Below, piece by piece: positions 42,736-52,204 of a DNA stretch of 64,000 bases (position 1 is the first letter of the stretch; each line of letters begins with the position of its first letter). A model generated the notes under the pieces. That model saw nothing but the letters and a program-made list of their open reading frames with translations. It was not told the origin of the DNA and searched no databases. This stretch comes from Oricola sp. (GTDB lineage: Bacteria > Pseudomonadota > Alphaproteobacteria > Rhizobiales > Rhizobiaceae): positions 62,001 to 126,000 of the forward strand of contig NZ_JALEGV010000011.1 in assembly GCF_022763245.1 (NCBI RefSeq). The letters are read 5' to 3'. The position numbers and the translations under genes are program-made.

Positions 42736-42879
42736 CTCAGGATTAATGACGGGTCGGGAGGCAATCGAGGACCAGTCCGGCCGGCCCCGCGCCCAGATGG
42801 AAGAGGTGGCCACGACAAGCGTGAACCCGTCCTGCAACCGTCGGGCGCGGATCATCTCATCGTTGCTGAACCTGGTCGG

Positions 42880-44355
42880 CTATGATGCTTCCACCGCCGC
42901 CGCCACGCGATAGAGTGTGTCTTCCTCGCCGTGGCGGCCGACCAGCATGAGACCGACGGGCAACCCGGCGACGGACCCGCATGGCACAGAAAGCGCAGGA
43001 TGATGCGTCAGATTGAACGCGACCGTGTTCGCAGCCATCGAACTCGCGGCGAAATTGCTCGCCGCCAGTGAAGTGTCGCCCGGCAGCCGCGCGGCAGCGT
43101 GCGGCGTCGTGGGCATGGCCAGCACATCCACAGAATTCAGAACGTCATCGTAACAGCTGCGAAGCCTCTCCGCGGCCTGGCGGCTGAACGCATAGGGCGC
43201 ACCGCCTCGTTCTTCGTGAACCAGTTGCGCCGCGAGGAAAAACTGGAGCGTTCGCAAGGACGCCCGAACCCCGTGCTCAGCGCGCTGCGCGTGCAGATGG
43301 CGGGTCACTCCGAGCGGCCAGCCGCCGGTGGCGGAATCACCCGCGCCTTCGCCGTCCAGCAGAATGCGCCGCATGCCATCAAGGCCGATGGCCGTCCAGA
43401 TGGGCGACGCGTGACGATGTTGCGGCACAGAGACCGGGGCTACGGAGATGCCGGTTCTCCCGAGCGCGGCCAGGCACTCGCGTACGGCACGCTCCACCGC
43501 CGCATCGGCATTCGGCTGTCCGAACCCTTCTTCCAGCACGCCAAGACGCAGTCCCTCCATGCCGGCCAACGGCGCATCGCGCATCGCCTTGTCTCCGGCC
43601 AACACCGAAAAGAACAGGCGGTTGTCGGCGACATTCCGCGTGATCGGCCCCAAATGGTCGATGAAGGGCTCCATCGCCATCGCGCCCGCATATGGAATGC
43701 GGCCCCAGGTCGGTTTCAGTCCGACAACGCCGCAAAACGAGGCCGGGATGCGCACCGACCCGCCCTGGTCCCCGCCGATGGCCATGTCCACGGCACCCGA
43801 GGCGACAAGCGCCGCGCAACCCGAGGACGAACCGCCGGTCGTTCGTTCGGGATCATGCGGGTTCCGCACCGGCCCGCCATATCCGGTATGGCTTCCGCCC
43901 GAGAGGCAGTAATTCTCGCAGCGCGCCTTGCCGACAATCGTGCCGCCAGCGTCCAGCACGCGGCATACCACTTCCGCATCCGCCTCGGCGATGTAACCTT
44001 CCAGTTCGACCGAACCGTTCTGCATGGGCAGTCCGGCAACCTGGATATTGTCCTTGACCGCGACCGTCTTGCCCGCGAGCGGCCCGGTTGAGGCGCCTTC
44101 GATATGGCAGAGCGTCGCCCAGGCGTTGTACGGATCCTCTTCTGGCAAAGGAGCCGAATGGGAGCGCCCGGCGTTCGCGGGTGCTTGCGTGACAGCGTCC
44201 GACCAGTGCGCAAAAGTCGCGTCGATATCGTTCAGGAGATCGGGGATGGCGTCACCGATCTGCGCGAGCTGGTCCGGCGTGCAGGCGATGCCGAGGCGAT
44301 CAGCCAGTACGGCGAGCCTCTTCGCATCCACGGACTGACCTGCCTCCCGCTTCAC
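42880..44355 (-). CDS. Amidase (amidase signature family)
   Basis: The protein of about 491 aa has the Ser-cisSer-Lys triad of the amidase signature family: Lys in GKTVAVKDNIQ, cis-Ser in TTGGSSSGCAA and nucleophile Ser in GGDQGGSVRIPASFCGVVGLKP. It hydrolyses an amide to acid and ammonia in the cytoplasm; substrate unknown. I prefer the GTG start at 44355, which overlaps the permease stop as GTGA. The ATG at 44397 would overlap the permease by 46 nt. It is the last gene of the ABC operon, so the transported substrate or a product is probably an amide. Confidence 0.9.
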   Translation of the reverse strand: MKREAGQSVDAKRLAVLADRLGIACTPDQLAQIGDAIPDLLNDIDATFAHWSDAVTQAPANAGRSHSAPLPEEDPYNAWATLCHIEGASTGPLAGKTVAVKDNIQVAGLPMQNGSVELEGYIAEADAEVVCRVLDAGGTIVGKARCENYCLSGGSHTGYGGPVRNPHDPERTTGGSSSGCAALVASGAVDMAIGGDQGGSVRIPASFCGVVGLKPTWGRIPYAGAMAMEPFIDHLGPITRNVADNRLFFSVLAGDKAMRDAPLAGMEGLRLGVLEEGFGQPNADAAVERAVRECLAALGRTGISVAPVSVPQHRHASPIWTAIGLDGMRRILLDGEGAGDSATGGWPLGVTRHLHAQRAEHGVRASLRTLQFFLAAQLVHEERGGAPYAFSRQAAERLRSCYDDVLNSVDVLAMPTTPHAAARLPGDTSLAASNFAASSMAANTVAFNLTHHPALSVPCGSVAGLPVGLMLVGRHGEEDTLYRVAAAVEAS

Positions 44356-45335
44356 GCCGCGTTCGCCTTCGGGAGACTGTAGCGCCGTGACAGCCATTGC
44401 AGCCCTCGATCAGTCGCCAGCGCCATCAGCACGATCATGCCCTTGATCAGTCCGATCGCGGCGGGATCGACACCGAAGACCTGCGTCGCCGCCGTGATAA
44501 GGCTGATCGCGAGCGCGCCGCAAAACACGCCGAGGACCGTGCCGCGGCCACCGAAGATCGATACGCCACCCAAAACGGCGGCCGAGAAGCCGTCGAGCAG
44601 AAGGGATGTGCCCCCCATCGTCGCGGTCACGATCGGCACCCGCCCGATAAGCGCGATGGAACACAGGAACGCGAAGACCGAAGCGAGCAGATAGGTGAAG
44701 AAGCGGATGCGCGCCACCGGCACGCCGGACAACGCCACTGCGTCGGCGTCAGAACCGACAGCGTAGATCCTCAATCCGAATGGCGTGTGTCGCATGACCA
44801 GCATCGCAACGACGCCGGCGGCAAGCGCGTAGACGATCAGCATCGGCACGCCGAGGAATGCGCCCTGCCCGAGCACCCGCAGAACCGGTTCCTTGACGAT
44901 CAGAACCCCGGCCTGCGCGAAATAGAGCGTCGCCCCCTGCAGCGCGATCATGGTCGCCAGCGTTGCGATGAAGGGTGGAATTCGCAGCAGTCCGACCAGC
45001 GCGCCGTTGACCGCGCCCACGGCGAGCGCCGTCAACAGCCCGGCGGCGAGCGCCAGCGGCAGCGACGTCGTCGCCGTCAATACGGTCGCCAGCGTGATGC
45101 ACAGGAAGGTCACCAGATTGCCGACCGACAGATCGATGCCGCCCGAGACCAGCGTCACCATCGTCGCCAACGCCACAAGCACGATGGGAACGGCGGCGAT
45201 GGAGATCGTCAGCAGATTGCCGGGCGACAGGATGCGCGGATCGGTCAGGCCCAAGACCGCCGCCAGCAGCAGCAGGATCAGCACCGGCGCGAAGGTCGGG
45301 TTGAGGAGGCTGGTGAGGGGATTGTTCGGCTTCAT
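44352..45335 (-). CDS. ABC transporter permease (RbsC family)
   Basis: The 327-aa integral membrane protein has repeated hydrophobic helices and the family landmarks LVSGGIDLSVGNLVTF, GRVPIVTATMGGTSLLLDGFSAAVLGGVSIFGGRGTVLGVFCGA. It is the second permease of the system; the first is fused to the ATPase upstream. The two probably form a heterodimeric channel, as in autoinducer-2/xylose-like transporters. It overlaps the fused gene by 4 nt (45332-45335) and the amidase by 4 nt. Confidence 0.9.
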   Translation of the reverse strand: MKPNNPLTSLLNPTFAPVLILLLLAAVLGLTDPRILSPGNLLTISIAAVPIVLVALATMVTLVSGGIDLSVGNLVTFLCITLATVLTATTSLPLALAAGLLTALAVGAVNGALVGLLRIPPFIATLATMIALQGATLYFAQAGVLIVKEPVLRVLGQGAFLGVPMLIVYALAAGVVAMLVMRHTPFGLRIYAVGSDADAVALSGVPVARIRFFTYLLASVFAFLCSIALIGRVPIVTATMGGTSLLLDGFSAAVLGGVSIFGGRGTVLGVFCGALAISLITAATQVFGVDPAAIGLIKGMIVLMALATDRGLQWLSRRYSLPKANAA

Positions 45336-47929
45336 CGGTTCAACCCCGCCAATGCCATTGCCATGATCGTCTCGGGCGTCGTACCGCGCGGCACCGGACC
45401 GTAACTCCGGCCGGCCGACATGACCAGGATACGGTCCGCCACACCCAAGACTTCCGGCAGCTCGCTCGACACGATGACGATCGCGGCACCCGTCTTCTTC
45501 AGTTCGCCGATCAGGCGGTGAATCTCGGACTTCGCACCGACATCGACCCCCTGCGTGGGTTCATCGAGCAGCAACACGGTCGGAGACATGGCGAGATAGC
45601 GCCCCAGCACCACCTTCTGCTGGTTGCCGCCGGAGAGGTCGCCCACGCGCATCAAGGGATTGCGCGGCCGCACATCCAGCCGATCGATCCAGTCCGAGGC
45701 GATGCTCCGGAGCATTGCCGGCCGTGGGGCGACCCCAAGGTTCGAGAGCCGGCATAGCGTGAGATTGGCGCCGATGGAAAGGTCGGCAAAGATGCCGTCC
45801 TTCAATCGGTCTTCCGGGACGTATCCGATGCCTGCGGCCCGGCCGCCGAGCGGATCTGCGGGGGCAATGTGCTGGCCGCCCGCCGTTACAGAACCTGCTG
45901 TTCTGCCGGACAGGCCGGCTATGCATCGCAGCAGTTCGGTGCGCCCGCTCCCCATCAGGCCAACAATGCCCAGGATTTCGCCCTTTTTCACGTCGAAGGA
46001 TGCGGACGCCAAAATGTTTCCGTCGCAGAGATCCTCGACGAGCAGCGCTACATCCGACGTGGCGGCCTCCACATGCGGGAAGACGGCGTCGATCTGCCGG
46101 CCGACCATCATGCGGATCAGTTCGGCGGCGTCGGTCTCCGCGGTGGTGACTTCGCCAACCAGCTTGCCGTCGCGCAAGACCGCGATGTGCTCGGCGACCT
46201 CGAAGATTTCGTCGAGTTTGTGGCTGATATAGATCACGGCCTTGCCGCGCGACTTGAGCTCGGCGATCACCTTGAACAGCGCCTCGCGCTCGGCAACCGT
46301 CAGCGCGCTGGTCGGCTCGTCCATGATGATCAGCCACTTGTCCTCGATGATCGCCTTGATGATCTCGGCGATCTGGCGTTGCCCGACAGTCAGTTCGCGA
46401 ACGGGAACCGAAGCATCGACATCAAGGCCGAACTCGGAACGGATTTCATTCAGCTTCTCGCGAAGGCGCTTCCTCTGACCGAAAGCGGAAAACCCGGCGC
46501 CGCGAACCGCGACGAGGTTGTCGACGAGGGACAAGTCCGGCACGAGGCTGAAATGTTGATGCACGATGGCGCAGTCGGCGCCGTCGGAACGGTCGCGAAG
46601 GCTGGAGGCGCCGCCGCGCCCCAGCAACTCGCCCGCATCGCAGCGAACCGTGCCGCCGAGGCATTTGACCAGCGTGGATTTTCCGGCACCGTTTTCGCCC
46701 AGCAAAGCCAGCACCTTCCCGGGCCTTATGTTCAGATCGACCTTGCTGAGCGCCTGGATCGCGCCGTAGCTCTTCGACAGTCCCCGCACACGCACGACTG
46801 CGTCGAGCTTGCCCTCGACAACCGGGTCCTGCGAGCCCGATCGTTGAGCGATGCCCGGTGAAGCAGCGGCCTCGCCATGGCCTGCCCGGTCGCGTCCGGC
46901 CAGTGGGCCTGCAACACGCAGCAACCGGTTTCGGAAGGCGGGATCGGCGATCAGCACAGCAAGGATGACCATCGTGCCTGTCACGACATAGGTCATCTGC
47001 TGCGAGATCTGCATGAAGGACAGGCCCGTGCCGAGCAATCCGAGCAGTATCGCCCCGAGGAACGTGCCGATTATGGAGCCGCGTCCGCCGTTGAGACGCG
47101 CGCCGCCGATAATCGCGGCGGTCAGCGCGGCGAACTCGATCCCTGCCCCGGCGAGCGGCTGCGCCGATCCAAGACGGCCGACGGTCACGACCGCACCGAT
47201 GCCCGCAGACAGACCACTCAGCACATAGGTCGACATGATGATGGTGGGAACCGGCAGCAACGAGGCGACGGCCGCAGAGGGCGAATTGCCGACGGCGAAG
47301 ATCCACCGGCCGAGGCGCATTCGCCCCAGCAGGAAGATCCAGAGGGCGCACATGAACGCCATCACCACGATGCTGACCGGAACTCCCAAAAGCTCGCCCT
47401 GACCCGTCCACAGAACGAAGGGCCCCTGCACCCGAATGCTGCTCGACTCGTTGACCATCAGCGCGCCGGCGCGCATCACGGCAAGCATGGCAAAGGTCGA
47501 CAGGAAGGCATTGATCCCGAAGACGCCGGTGATCACGCCATTGACGAGACCGACCGCGCATCCCGTCGCGATAGCCCCCAGGATGGCGAGGACCTCCGAG
47601 CCCGTGGCGCTGAGGATGATGCCAAGGACCATGCCGGACAGCGCCAGGATGCCGCCCATCGACATGTCGATACCCCTGGCGGCGATCACGGCGGTCATGG
47701 CGAAGGCGAGGATTGCAATGACCGCGGTTTGCCGGACGATGTCGATGAGATTGCCGGGCAGAAGATAACGCGGTTCGATCAGGCCGAAGACGATCACGGC
47801 GATGAATGCGATCCCGGCGATGGCCAGTTCGTGCGACCATCTTTCGATGAGCGATCTCATGCGTCCGGCTTTCTGAAATGCAGCCGGCGCTTGGTGCGCC
47901 GGCTTCGAGATGCTCGCAGTGGGTTCCAT
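45332..47929 (-). CDS. Fused ABC permease and two-domain ATP-binding protein (RbsC-RbsA fusion)
   Basis: The 865-aa protein combines an RbsC-type permease (residues about 1-340, with AARGIDMSMGGILALSG and GGARLNGGRGSIIGTFLGA) with an RbsA-type double ATPase. ABC1 has GENGAGKST (411-419), TVGQRQIAEI and IIMDEPTSAL; ABC2 has the degenerate Walker A GLMGSGRTEL, then LSGGNQQKVVLGR and LLLDEPTQGVD. A linker (about 340-378) joins them with no stop or frameshift. Such fusions are unusual; permease and ATPase are normally separate. A second in-frame ATG at 47860 (MRSLIERW) would begin after a hairpin at 47882-47904 and may be the real start. Substrate unknown. Confidence 0.88.
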   Translation of the reverse strand: MEPTASISKPAHQAPAAFQKAGRMRSLIERWSHELAIAGIAFIAVIVFGLIEPRYLLPGNLIDIVRQTAVIAILAFAMTAVIAARGIDMSMGGILALSGMVLGIILSATGSEVLAILGAIATGCAVGLVNGVITGVFGINAFLSTFAMLAVMRAGALMVNESSSIRVQGPFVLWTGQGELLGVPVSIVVMAFMCALWIFLLGRMRLGRWIFAVGNSPSAAVASLLPVPTIIMSTYVLSGLSAGIGAVVTVGRLGSAQPLAGAGIEFAALTAAIIGGARLNGGRGSIIGTFLGAILLGLLGTGLSFMQISQQMTYVVTGTMVILAVLIADPAFRNRLLRVAGPLAGRDRAGHGEAAASPGIAQRSGSQDPVVEGKLDAVVRVRGLSKSYGAIQALSKVDLNIRPGKVLALLGENGAGKSTLVKCLGGTVRCDAGELLGRGGASSLRDRSDGADCAIVHQHFSLVPDLSLVDNLVAVRGAGFSAFGQRKRLREKLNEIRSEFGLDVDASVPVRELTVGQRQIAEIIKAIIEDKWLIIMDEPTSALTVAEREALFKVIAELKSRGKAVIYISHKLDEIFEVAEHIAVLRDGKLVGEVTTAETDAAELIRMMVGRQIDAVFPHVEAATSDVALLVEDLCDGNILASASFDVKKGEILGIVGLMGSGRTELLRCIAGLSGRTAGSVTAGGQHIAPADPLGGRAAGIGYVPEDRLKDGIFADLSIGANLTLCRLSNLGVAPRPAMLRSIASDWIDRLDVRPRNPLMRVGDLSGGNQQKVVLGRYLAMSPTVLLLDEPTQGVDVGAKSEIHRLIGELKKTGAAIVIVSSELPEVLGVADRILVMSAGRSYGPVPRGTTPETIMAMALAGLNR
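47882..47904. promoter_or_regulatory. Stem-loop just downstream of the binding-protein gene
   Basis: AGCCGGCGC and GCGCCGGCT pair perfectly around TTGGT, about 32 nt after the binding-protein stop. It lies within the first codons of the annotated fused gene and may serve as an attenuator or mRNA stabiliser, which would favour the later start at 47860. Confidence 0.5.
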
Positions 47930-47935
47930 GCTCTT

Positions 47936-48958
47936 TTACTGAGAGGTCATCGCGCTGTCGGGCTGCTGGGGACCGAGCGGCTCCTTCACATTGTCTGCTT
48001 CGACCAACGCCTCTTCCGGCGTGATGTAGTCGATGTCGAGCCCCTTTTCCTTCAGCGCAGCGGCTGTCGCATCCGACATGATATAATAGGTTTTCATGTA
48101 CAGCGCCTCGGGAAATTCCGAGCCATTGGCCAGCCGCGCGCCGACCGACATGTTCCAGTAGCCGACATATTGCGGGCTGGTCAGCACGGTGATGATCATC
48201 TTGCCGCTTTCGACCAGCGGCATCATTTCCGCGTCACCATTGTCGCCCGCGAACACGATGTCGCGGCCCAGCGCTTCGGCGACAGTATTGGCGGCAAGGC
48301 ACATGGAATCGGAGATGCAGGCGATGGCCTTGAGATCGGGATAGGTCGACAGCCAGGTTTCGGCGGCCGTCGCGGCCTTCGTGGTGTTCCAGTCGGTGGG
48401 CTGCACGCCGACCAGTTCGATATCCGGAAACTCCTCGGCCAGCGTTTCCTTGAACGCCTTTTCGCGCGTGTCGGACACGAAATTTCCGCGCGTGCCGACC
48501 AGCAGCGCCACCTGGCCCTTGCCGTCGAGCGATTTGCCGAGCGCCTTTGCGACGACGCGCAGATCGGCATCGTCGGGATAGAGGGTCGAATGGTTCCAGT
48601 CGCCCTTCACGTGGTTCCCCATCGTGACGACCGGAATGCCGGCGTCCTTGGCCTTGGTGATGACAGGCAGCAGGGCGTTCTTGTCGAGCGGATCGATCAG
48701 GATCGCATCGACCTTCTGGTTGATGAAGCTTTCGACGATGGAAATCTGCTTCTCCAGATTTGCTTCCGCGCTCTGCCAGGTGGTGGTCACGCCATAGTCG
48801 CCGGCGGCGACGTCGGCGGATTCCTTCATCCGCACGAACCACGGGTTCTGCAGGTCGATGGCGGCCACGCCGATCACCTTGTCCTGTGCAAGCGCCGGCA
48901 CGGCAGTCAGTAGACTTGCTGAAATGGCCAGGCCGACGAGGTTACCAAAGACTTTCAT
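47936..48958 (-). CDS. ABC transporter substrate-binding protein (type I, sugar-like)
   Basis: The 340-aa periplasmic protein has a signal peptide (MKVFGNLVGLAISASLLTAVPALA, cleaved before QDKVIG) and type I binding-fold landmarks (AIDLQNPWFVRMKESADVAA, AILIDPLDKNALLPVITKAKDAGIPVVTMG, IACISDSMCLAANTVAEALGRDIVFAGDNGDAEMM). It delivers the ligand to the fused permease/ATPase and the second permease. First gene of a leftward operon of four (binding protein, fused transporter, permease, amidase), divergent from the M81 hydrolase. Confidence 0.9.
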   Translation of the reverse strand: MKVFGNLVGLAISASLLTAVPALAQDKVIGVAAIDLQNPWFVRMKESADVAAGDYGVTTTWQSAEANLEKQISIVESFINQKVDAILIDPLDKNALLPVITKAKDAGIPVVTMGNHVKGDWNHSTLYPDDADLRVVAKALGKSLDGKGQVALLVGTRGNFVSDTREKAFKETLAEEFPDIELVGVQPTDWNTTKAATAAETWLSTYPDLKAIACISDSMCLAANTVAEALGRDIVFAGDNGDAEMMPLVESGKMIITVLTSPQYVGYWNMSVGARLANGSEFPEALYMKTYYIMSDATAAALKEKGLDIDYITPEEALVEADNVKEPLGPQQPDSAMTSQ

Positions 48959-49311
48959 TCGCGCTCTCCTTGTTTATCGGCAACCCGCCCGACGGCGTCG
49001 GCCCCTGGGTGCTATATGACCATTGCATATCGGCCCGGGCAGACAAGCTGGTCAGGCCGTCGTGTCCAATATACTTGACACCCCGGAAGTAGCCGGAACA
49101 CCACCGTCCCGAGAGGCCGCGTGCAACCTTCCGGTTCGCGAAAACTGGCGAAGCGCGTTGTCGGAGCAGAAGCCGACTTGCCTGCAGTGAGGATGCACGA
49201 AGAGGGGTTCGCCCGATCGATGGTCGATAAAGCGAACGTCCCCGGTCTACCGCTTGGAATCATAGGCGGGAATGGGCACTCTGACGCGTTCTGGAACCGA
49301 GAGATCGAAAC
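48959..49311. promoter_or_regulatory. 353-bp divergent control region between the ABC operon and the M81 gene
   Basis: No gene is present. At 49063-49080 is TGTCCAATATACTTGACA, a partial palindrome (TGTC/GACA outer arms, central TATA). 15 of 18 bases are shared with CGTCAAATATACTTGCCA at 52205-52222 before the XRE-cupin gene. This element probably allows that regulator to control both divergent units. Promoter boxes were not resolved. Confidence 0.5.
49063..49080. promoter_or_regulatory. Candidate XRE-cupin operator (copy 1)
   Basis: TGTCCAATATACTTGACA has outer TGTC/GACA symmetry around TATA, and differs at only three positions from copy 2 at 52205-52222 in front of the regulator gene. Confidence 0.5.
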
Positions 49312-50775
49312 ATGGCACGCGTCCTCGTCGGGCTGCTCTGGCACGAAGGCAATTCCTTCAACCCACTCGAAACGCTTGAAGCGGATTTCTCGCTCAGCGA
49401 GGGCGAAACGCTGCTTCGGGACTATCGCGGCTCCGAAACCGCGCTGGGCGGCATCCTGCGCGGGTTGGAACGGCAAGGCTTCGATCCACTCCCCGCGACC
49501 GCGGCAAGGGCGCGGCCGGGTGGCCCCGTCGAGCGCGCCTTCATCGAGCGCTATGTGGACAGTCTGGTCGAATGCGTCCGGCGGGAGCGGCCGGATGCAA
49601 TCTGCCTTGACCTCCATGGCGCGACGACGGCTACCGGTCTGCCCGATGTCGAGGGCCATCTTCTGACGCGGCTCCGGCAGGAGGCCGGACCCGACACTCC
49701 GATCGCCGTCGCCGCGGATCTGCACGGATACATCACGCCCGCAATGACAGCCGCTGCGGACATCATCACCGGTTATCGCACCAATCCGCATGCGGACATG
49801 GGCGATACGGGCGAGCGGGCGGTCCGGCTGCTCGCACGTCTGCTTGACGGCGAACGTCCGAAACTCACCAGCCTGCGGGTTCCGATGCTGGCGCCGGGCA
49901 ACGACTGGACCTCAAAGGGCCCGCTCGCCGACATCTGCGCAAGAGCGGGCGCAATGCGCGCCGATCCACGCATCGCCGATCTGTCTGTCTTCAACACCCA
50001 GCCGCAGCTCGATGTCGCCGATACCGGACAGACCGTCCTCGTCTATTCGCAGGACGAAAATCTGGCCGCGCATTGCGCGCGCGAACTCGGCGCCATGCTC
50101 TGGCGGCACCGGACGGAATTCACGACCGTGCTGGCCGATCTCGACACCACGCTGGCCGGCAAGAAGCCGGGTCTGCTGGCGCTCGGCGATTTCGGTGATC
50201 GCGTGCTGGGTGGCGCACCCGGCGATTCACTCTACGTCGCAGAAACCACGCGCCGGGATTTCCCGCACCTCCGAACTCTGAGTTTCGTCCACGACCCGAG
50301 GGCCGTGGATACGGCTGTTCAGGTCGGTCTCGGCAACACCGCCGAATTCGCAATCGGCGCCGCGGTCTCGTCACACGCTTTTCCGGCGATCCGGCCGGTC
50401 GCGGCACATTGGACCGCAAAGGCACTCGGACGCGCGCAATACGTGAACCGTGGCCCCTACATGGCTGGCATGAAGTCCGATTTCGGCGAACACGCCGTGT
50501 TGACCGACGGCAATATGACGGTGGTGGCGACAACGCGCGCACCGAACGCGCACGATCCCGCCGCGCTCGGTCTCGCCTTGCTCGATCTGGACGAGATCGA
50601 CGTCGTCGTCCTCAAATCGGGAATGCACTTTCACCTCAGCTTTTCAGCTATTTGCCCCTGCGTGTCTGTCGCGACGCCGGGGTTTGCGACGGACCGGCTC
50701 GACACGCTTCCCTATGACAGCGCCCGTCCCGTCTACCCCCTGGACGACATCGAATGGAGCAGTGAGGCGCCATAG
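49312..50775 (+). CDS. M81-family (MlrC-like) metallohydrolase
   Basis: The 487-aa protein has the MlrC N-domain beginning VLVGLLWHEGNSFNPL, the metal-binding DLHGATT (ICLDLHGATTATGLPD), AADLHGYITPAM, and GYRTNPHADMGDTGERAV. The C-domain contains LALGDFGDRVLGGAPGD. M81 enzymes (microcystinase C relatives) are zinc-dependent peptidase/amidohydrolases; in other bacteria many are catabolic enzymes for small amide compounds. It is divergent from the ABC/amidase operon and convergent with the HisD-like gene. ATG 49312 has only a weak GAGAG ribosome site. Confidence 0.9.
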   Translation: MARVLVGLLWHEGNSFNPLETLEADFSLSEGETLLRDYRGSETALGGILRGLERQGFDPLPATAARARPGGPVERAFIERYVDSLVECVRRERPDAICLDLHGATTATGLPDVEGHLLTRLRQEAGPDTPIAVAADLHGYITPAMTAAADIITGYRTNPHADMGDTGERAVRLLARLLDGERPKLTSLRVPMLAPGNDWTSKGPLADICARAGAMRADPRIADLSVFNTQPQLDVADTGQTVLVYSQDENLAAHCARELGAMLWRHRTEFTTVLADLDTTLAGKKPGLLALGDFGDRVLGGAPGDSLYVAETTRRDFPHLRTLSFVHDPRAVDTAVQVGLGNTAEFAIGAAVSSHAFPAIRPVAAHWTAKALGRAQYVNRGPYMAGMKSDFGEHAVLTDGNMTVVATTRAPNAHDPAALGLALLDLDEIDVVVLKSGMHFHLSFSAICPCVSVATPGFATDRLDTLPYDSARPVYPLDDIEWSSEAP

Positions 50776-50794
50776 GACATCGATCCTCCGGCGC
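50767..50794. terminator. Hairpin between convergent M81 and HisD-like genes
   Basis: GCGCC...AGGA / TCCT...GGCGC form an interrupted stem overlapping the M81 stop codon. It lies between two convergent genes 50 bp apart and could terminate both. Confidence 0.4.
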
Positions 50795-50825
50795 ACCTCC
50801 CTTGTCCGGTTTCCTTCCTTTCCAG

Positions 50826-52130
50826 TCAGCCGAACTCCGCCAACACCGATGCTCGATCGAATCGCAGTTGCGCGGCGCGACGGTGACCATCGAGCCCCTC
50901 GCTCGCACTTTGCCGGATTGCATGCGGTGCGACGGTGTCCACGGCGCGCTGGTCCAGCGACTGAAACGTACAAGTCTTGACGAACGATCCGACCCACAGC
51001 CCGCCGGTGTAGCGCCCAGCGGCCATGGTCGGAAGCGTGTGATTGGTTCCGCAGCACTTGTCCGAATAGACGACGCTCGCCATTTCACCGATGAACAACG
51101 AACCGAAATTGCGCAGCCTGGCAGCCAAAGCGTCGGGTGCGCGCGTGTGCACCTGAAGGTGCTCGGCTGCAATCCAGTCCGAATAGGCGATCATGTCCTC
51201 CTCGGTCTCGCAGAGCGCGATCTCGCCATTGTCGAGCCAGGCCTGTCTGGCCACCGCGGCCGTCGGCAGGGTCTCAAGTTGCCGCTCGACCTCCCGCATG
51301 GTGGCCTCGCCGAGTGCCGCGCTGGTGGTGATCAGCCCGACGCGCGCGCGAATGTCGTGCTCCGCCTGCGCCAGCAGATCCACGGCCAGCGTCGTCGCAT
51401 TCGCGGTCTCGTCGGCGACGATGAAAATCTCGCTCGGTCCGGCAAGCTGATCGATGCCGACGGGACCGAAAACCTGGCGCTTCGCCTCGTTCACGAAGGC
51501 GTTGCCCGGACCGACGATCTTGTTCACCGCGGGCACAGTCTCGGTGCCGAACGCCATTGCGGCGATCGCCTGCGCCCCGCCGATGCGGAAAATGCGATCC
51601 GCCCCGGACATGTGACACCCCGCGATCATGGCGGGATGGGCCGTGGGCGGAAGGCAGGCGATGACCTCCTCGCAACCCGCGACCTTTGCCGGCACGATGG
51701 TCATGACCGGCGCCGACAGAAGCGGATAGCGGCCACCGGGCACATAGGCGCCGATGCGCTGGATCGGGATGACGCGATGGCCAAGCCTGAGCCCCGGAAG
51801 CGCCTCCATGTCCAGGTCTCCGATCGTGGCCAGCTGGGCCTCGGCGAAGGCACGCACACGCTCGATGGCAAATTCGGTGTCGGCCCGCGTCTGCGGATCG
51901 AGCCCGGCAAGCGCCGCCTCGCGCTCCGCCTTGCCAACTTCCACATCGGCCAGATCGACCTTGTCGAACTGGCGCGAGAAGTCCCTCACCGCCGCATCGC
52001 CCTCCGTCCGAACGCGCTCCAAAATGCCTTCCACCCGCGTCCGTATGGCCGCTTCGTCCGAGGCCGCGCTCCCGGCCGGAGCCTTGATGTAGACGACGCG
52101 ATTTCCGTCTGCGAAGGCACTGCTGCTCAT
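50826..52130 (-). CDS. Histidinol dehydrogenase-like (HisD/HpsN family) oxidoreductase
   Basis: The 434-aa protein has the HisD layout: GAYVPGGRYPLLSAPVMTIVPAKVAGCEE, GGAQAIAAMAFGTETVPAVNKIVGPGNAFVNEAKRQVFG, GPSEIFIVADE, and the catalytic Glu/His region WIAAEHLQVHTR with KCCGTNHTLPTMAAGRYTGGLWVGSF. Variants with GTNHTLPT are common outside histidine biosynthesis, including sulfopropanediol 3-dehydrogenase (HpsN). No his genes are near, so it likely oxidises an amino-alcohol or sulfonate-alcohol in the substrate pathway of this cluster. Divergent from the XRE-cupin gene. Confidence 0.88.
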   Translation of the reverse strand: MSSSAFADGNRVVYIKAPAGSAASDEAAIRTRVEGILERVRTEGDAAVRDFSRQFDKVDLADVEVGKAEREAALAGLDPQTRADTEFAIERVRAFAEAQLATIGDLDMEALPGLRLGHRVIPIQRIGAYVPGGRYPLLSAPVMTIVPAKVAGCEEVIACLPPTAHPAMIAGCHMSGADRIFRIGGAQAIAAMAFGTETVPAVNKIVGPGNAFVNEAKRQVFGPVGIDQLAGPSEIFIVADETANATTLAVDLLAQAEHDIRARVGLITTSAALGEATMREVERQLETLPTAAVARQAWLDNGEIALCETEEDMIAYSDWIAAEHLQVHTRAPDALAARLRNFGSLFIGEMASVVYSDKCCGTNHTLPTMAAGRYTGGLWVGSFVKTCTFQSLDQRAVDTVAPHAIRQSASEGLDGHRRAAQLRFDRASVLAEFG

Positions 52131-52204
52131 GTCCCTGGCATCTCCTGTTGATGGGATTATGGATGTGCCAAGCGTCGACGGTCCGCAATAGCACCGGCGC
52201 CTGC

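Noticed and set aside
46877-48913. 678-codon rightward frame opposite the ABC genes
   Set aside because: The product is His/Asp/Arg-rich and crosses two real genes in antisense; no start signal.
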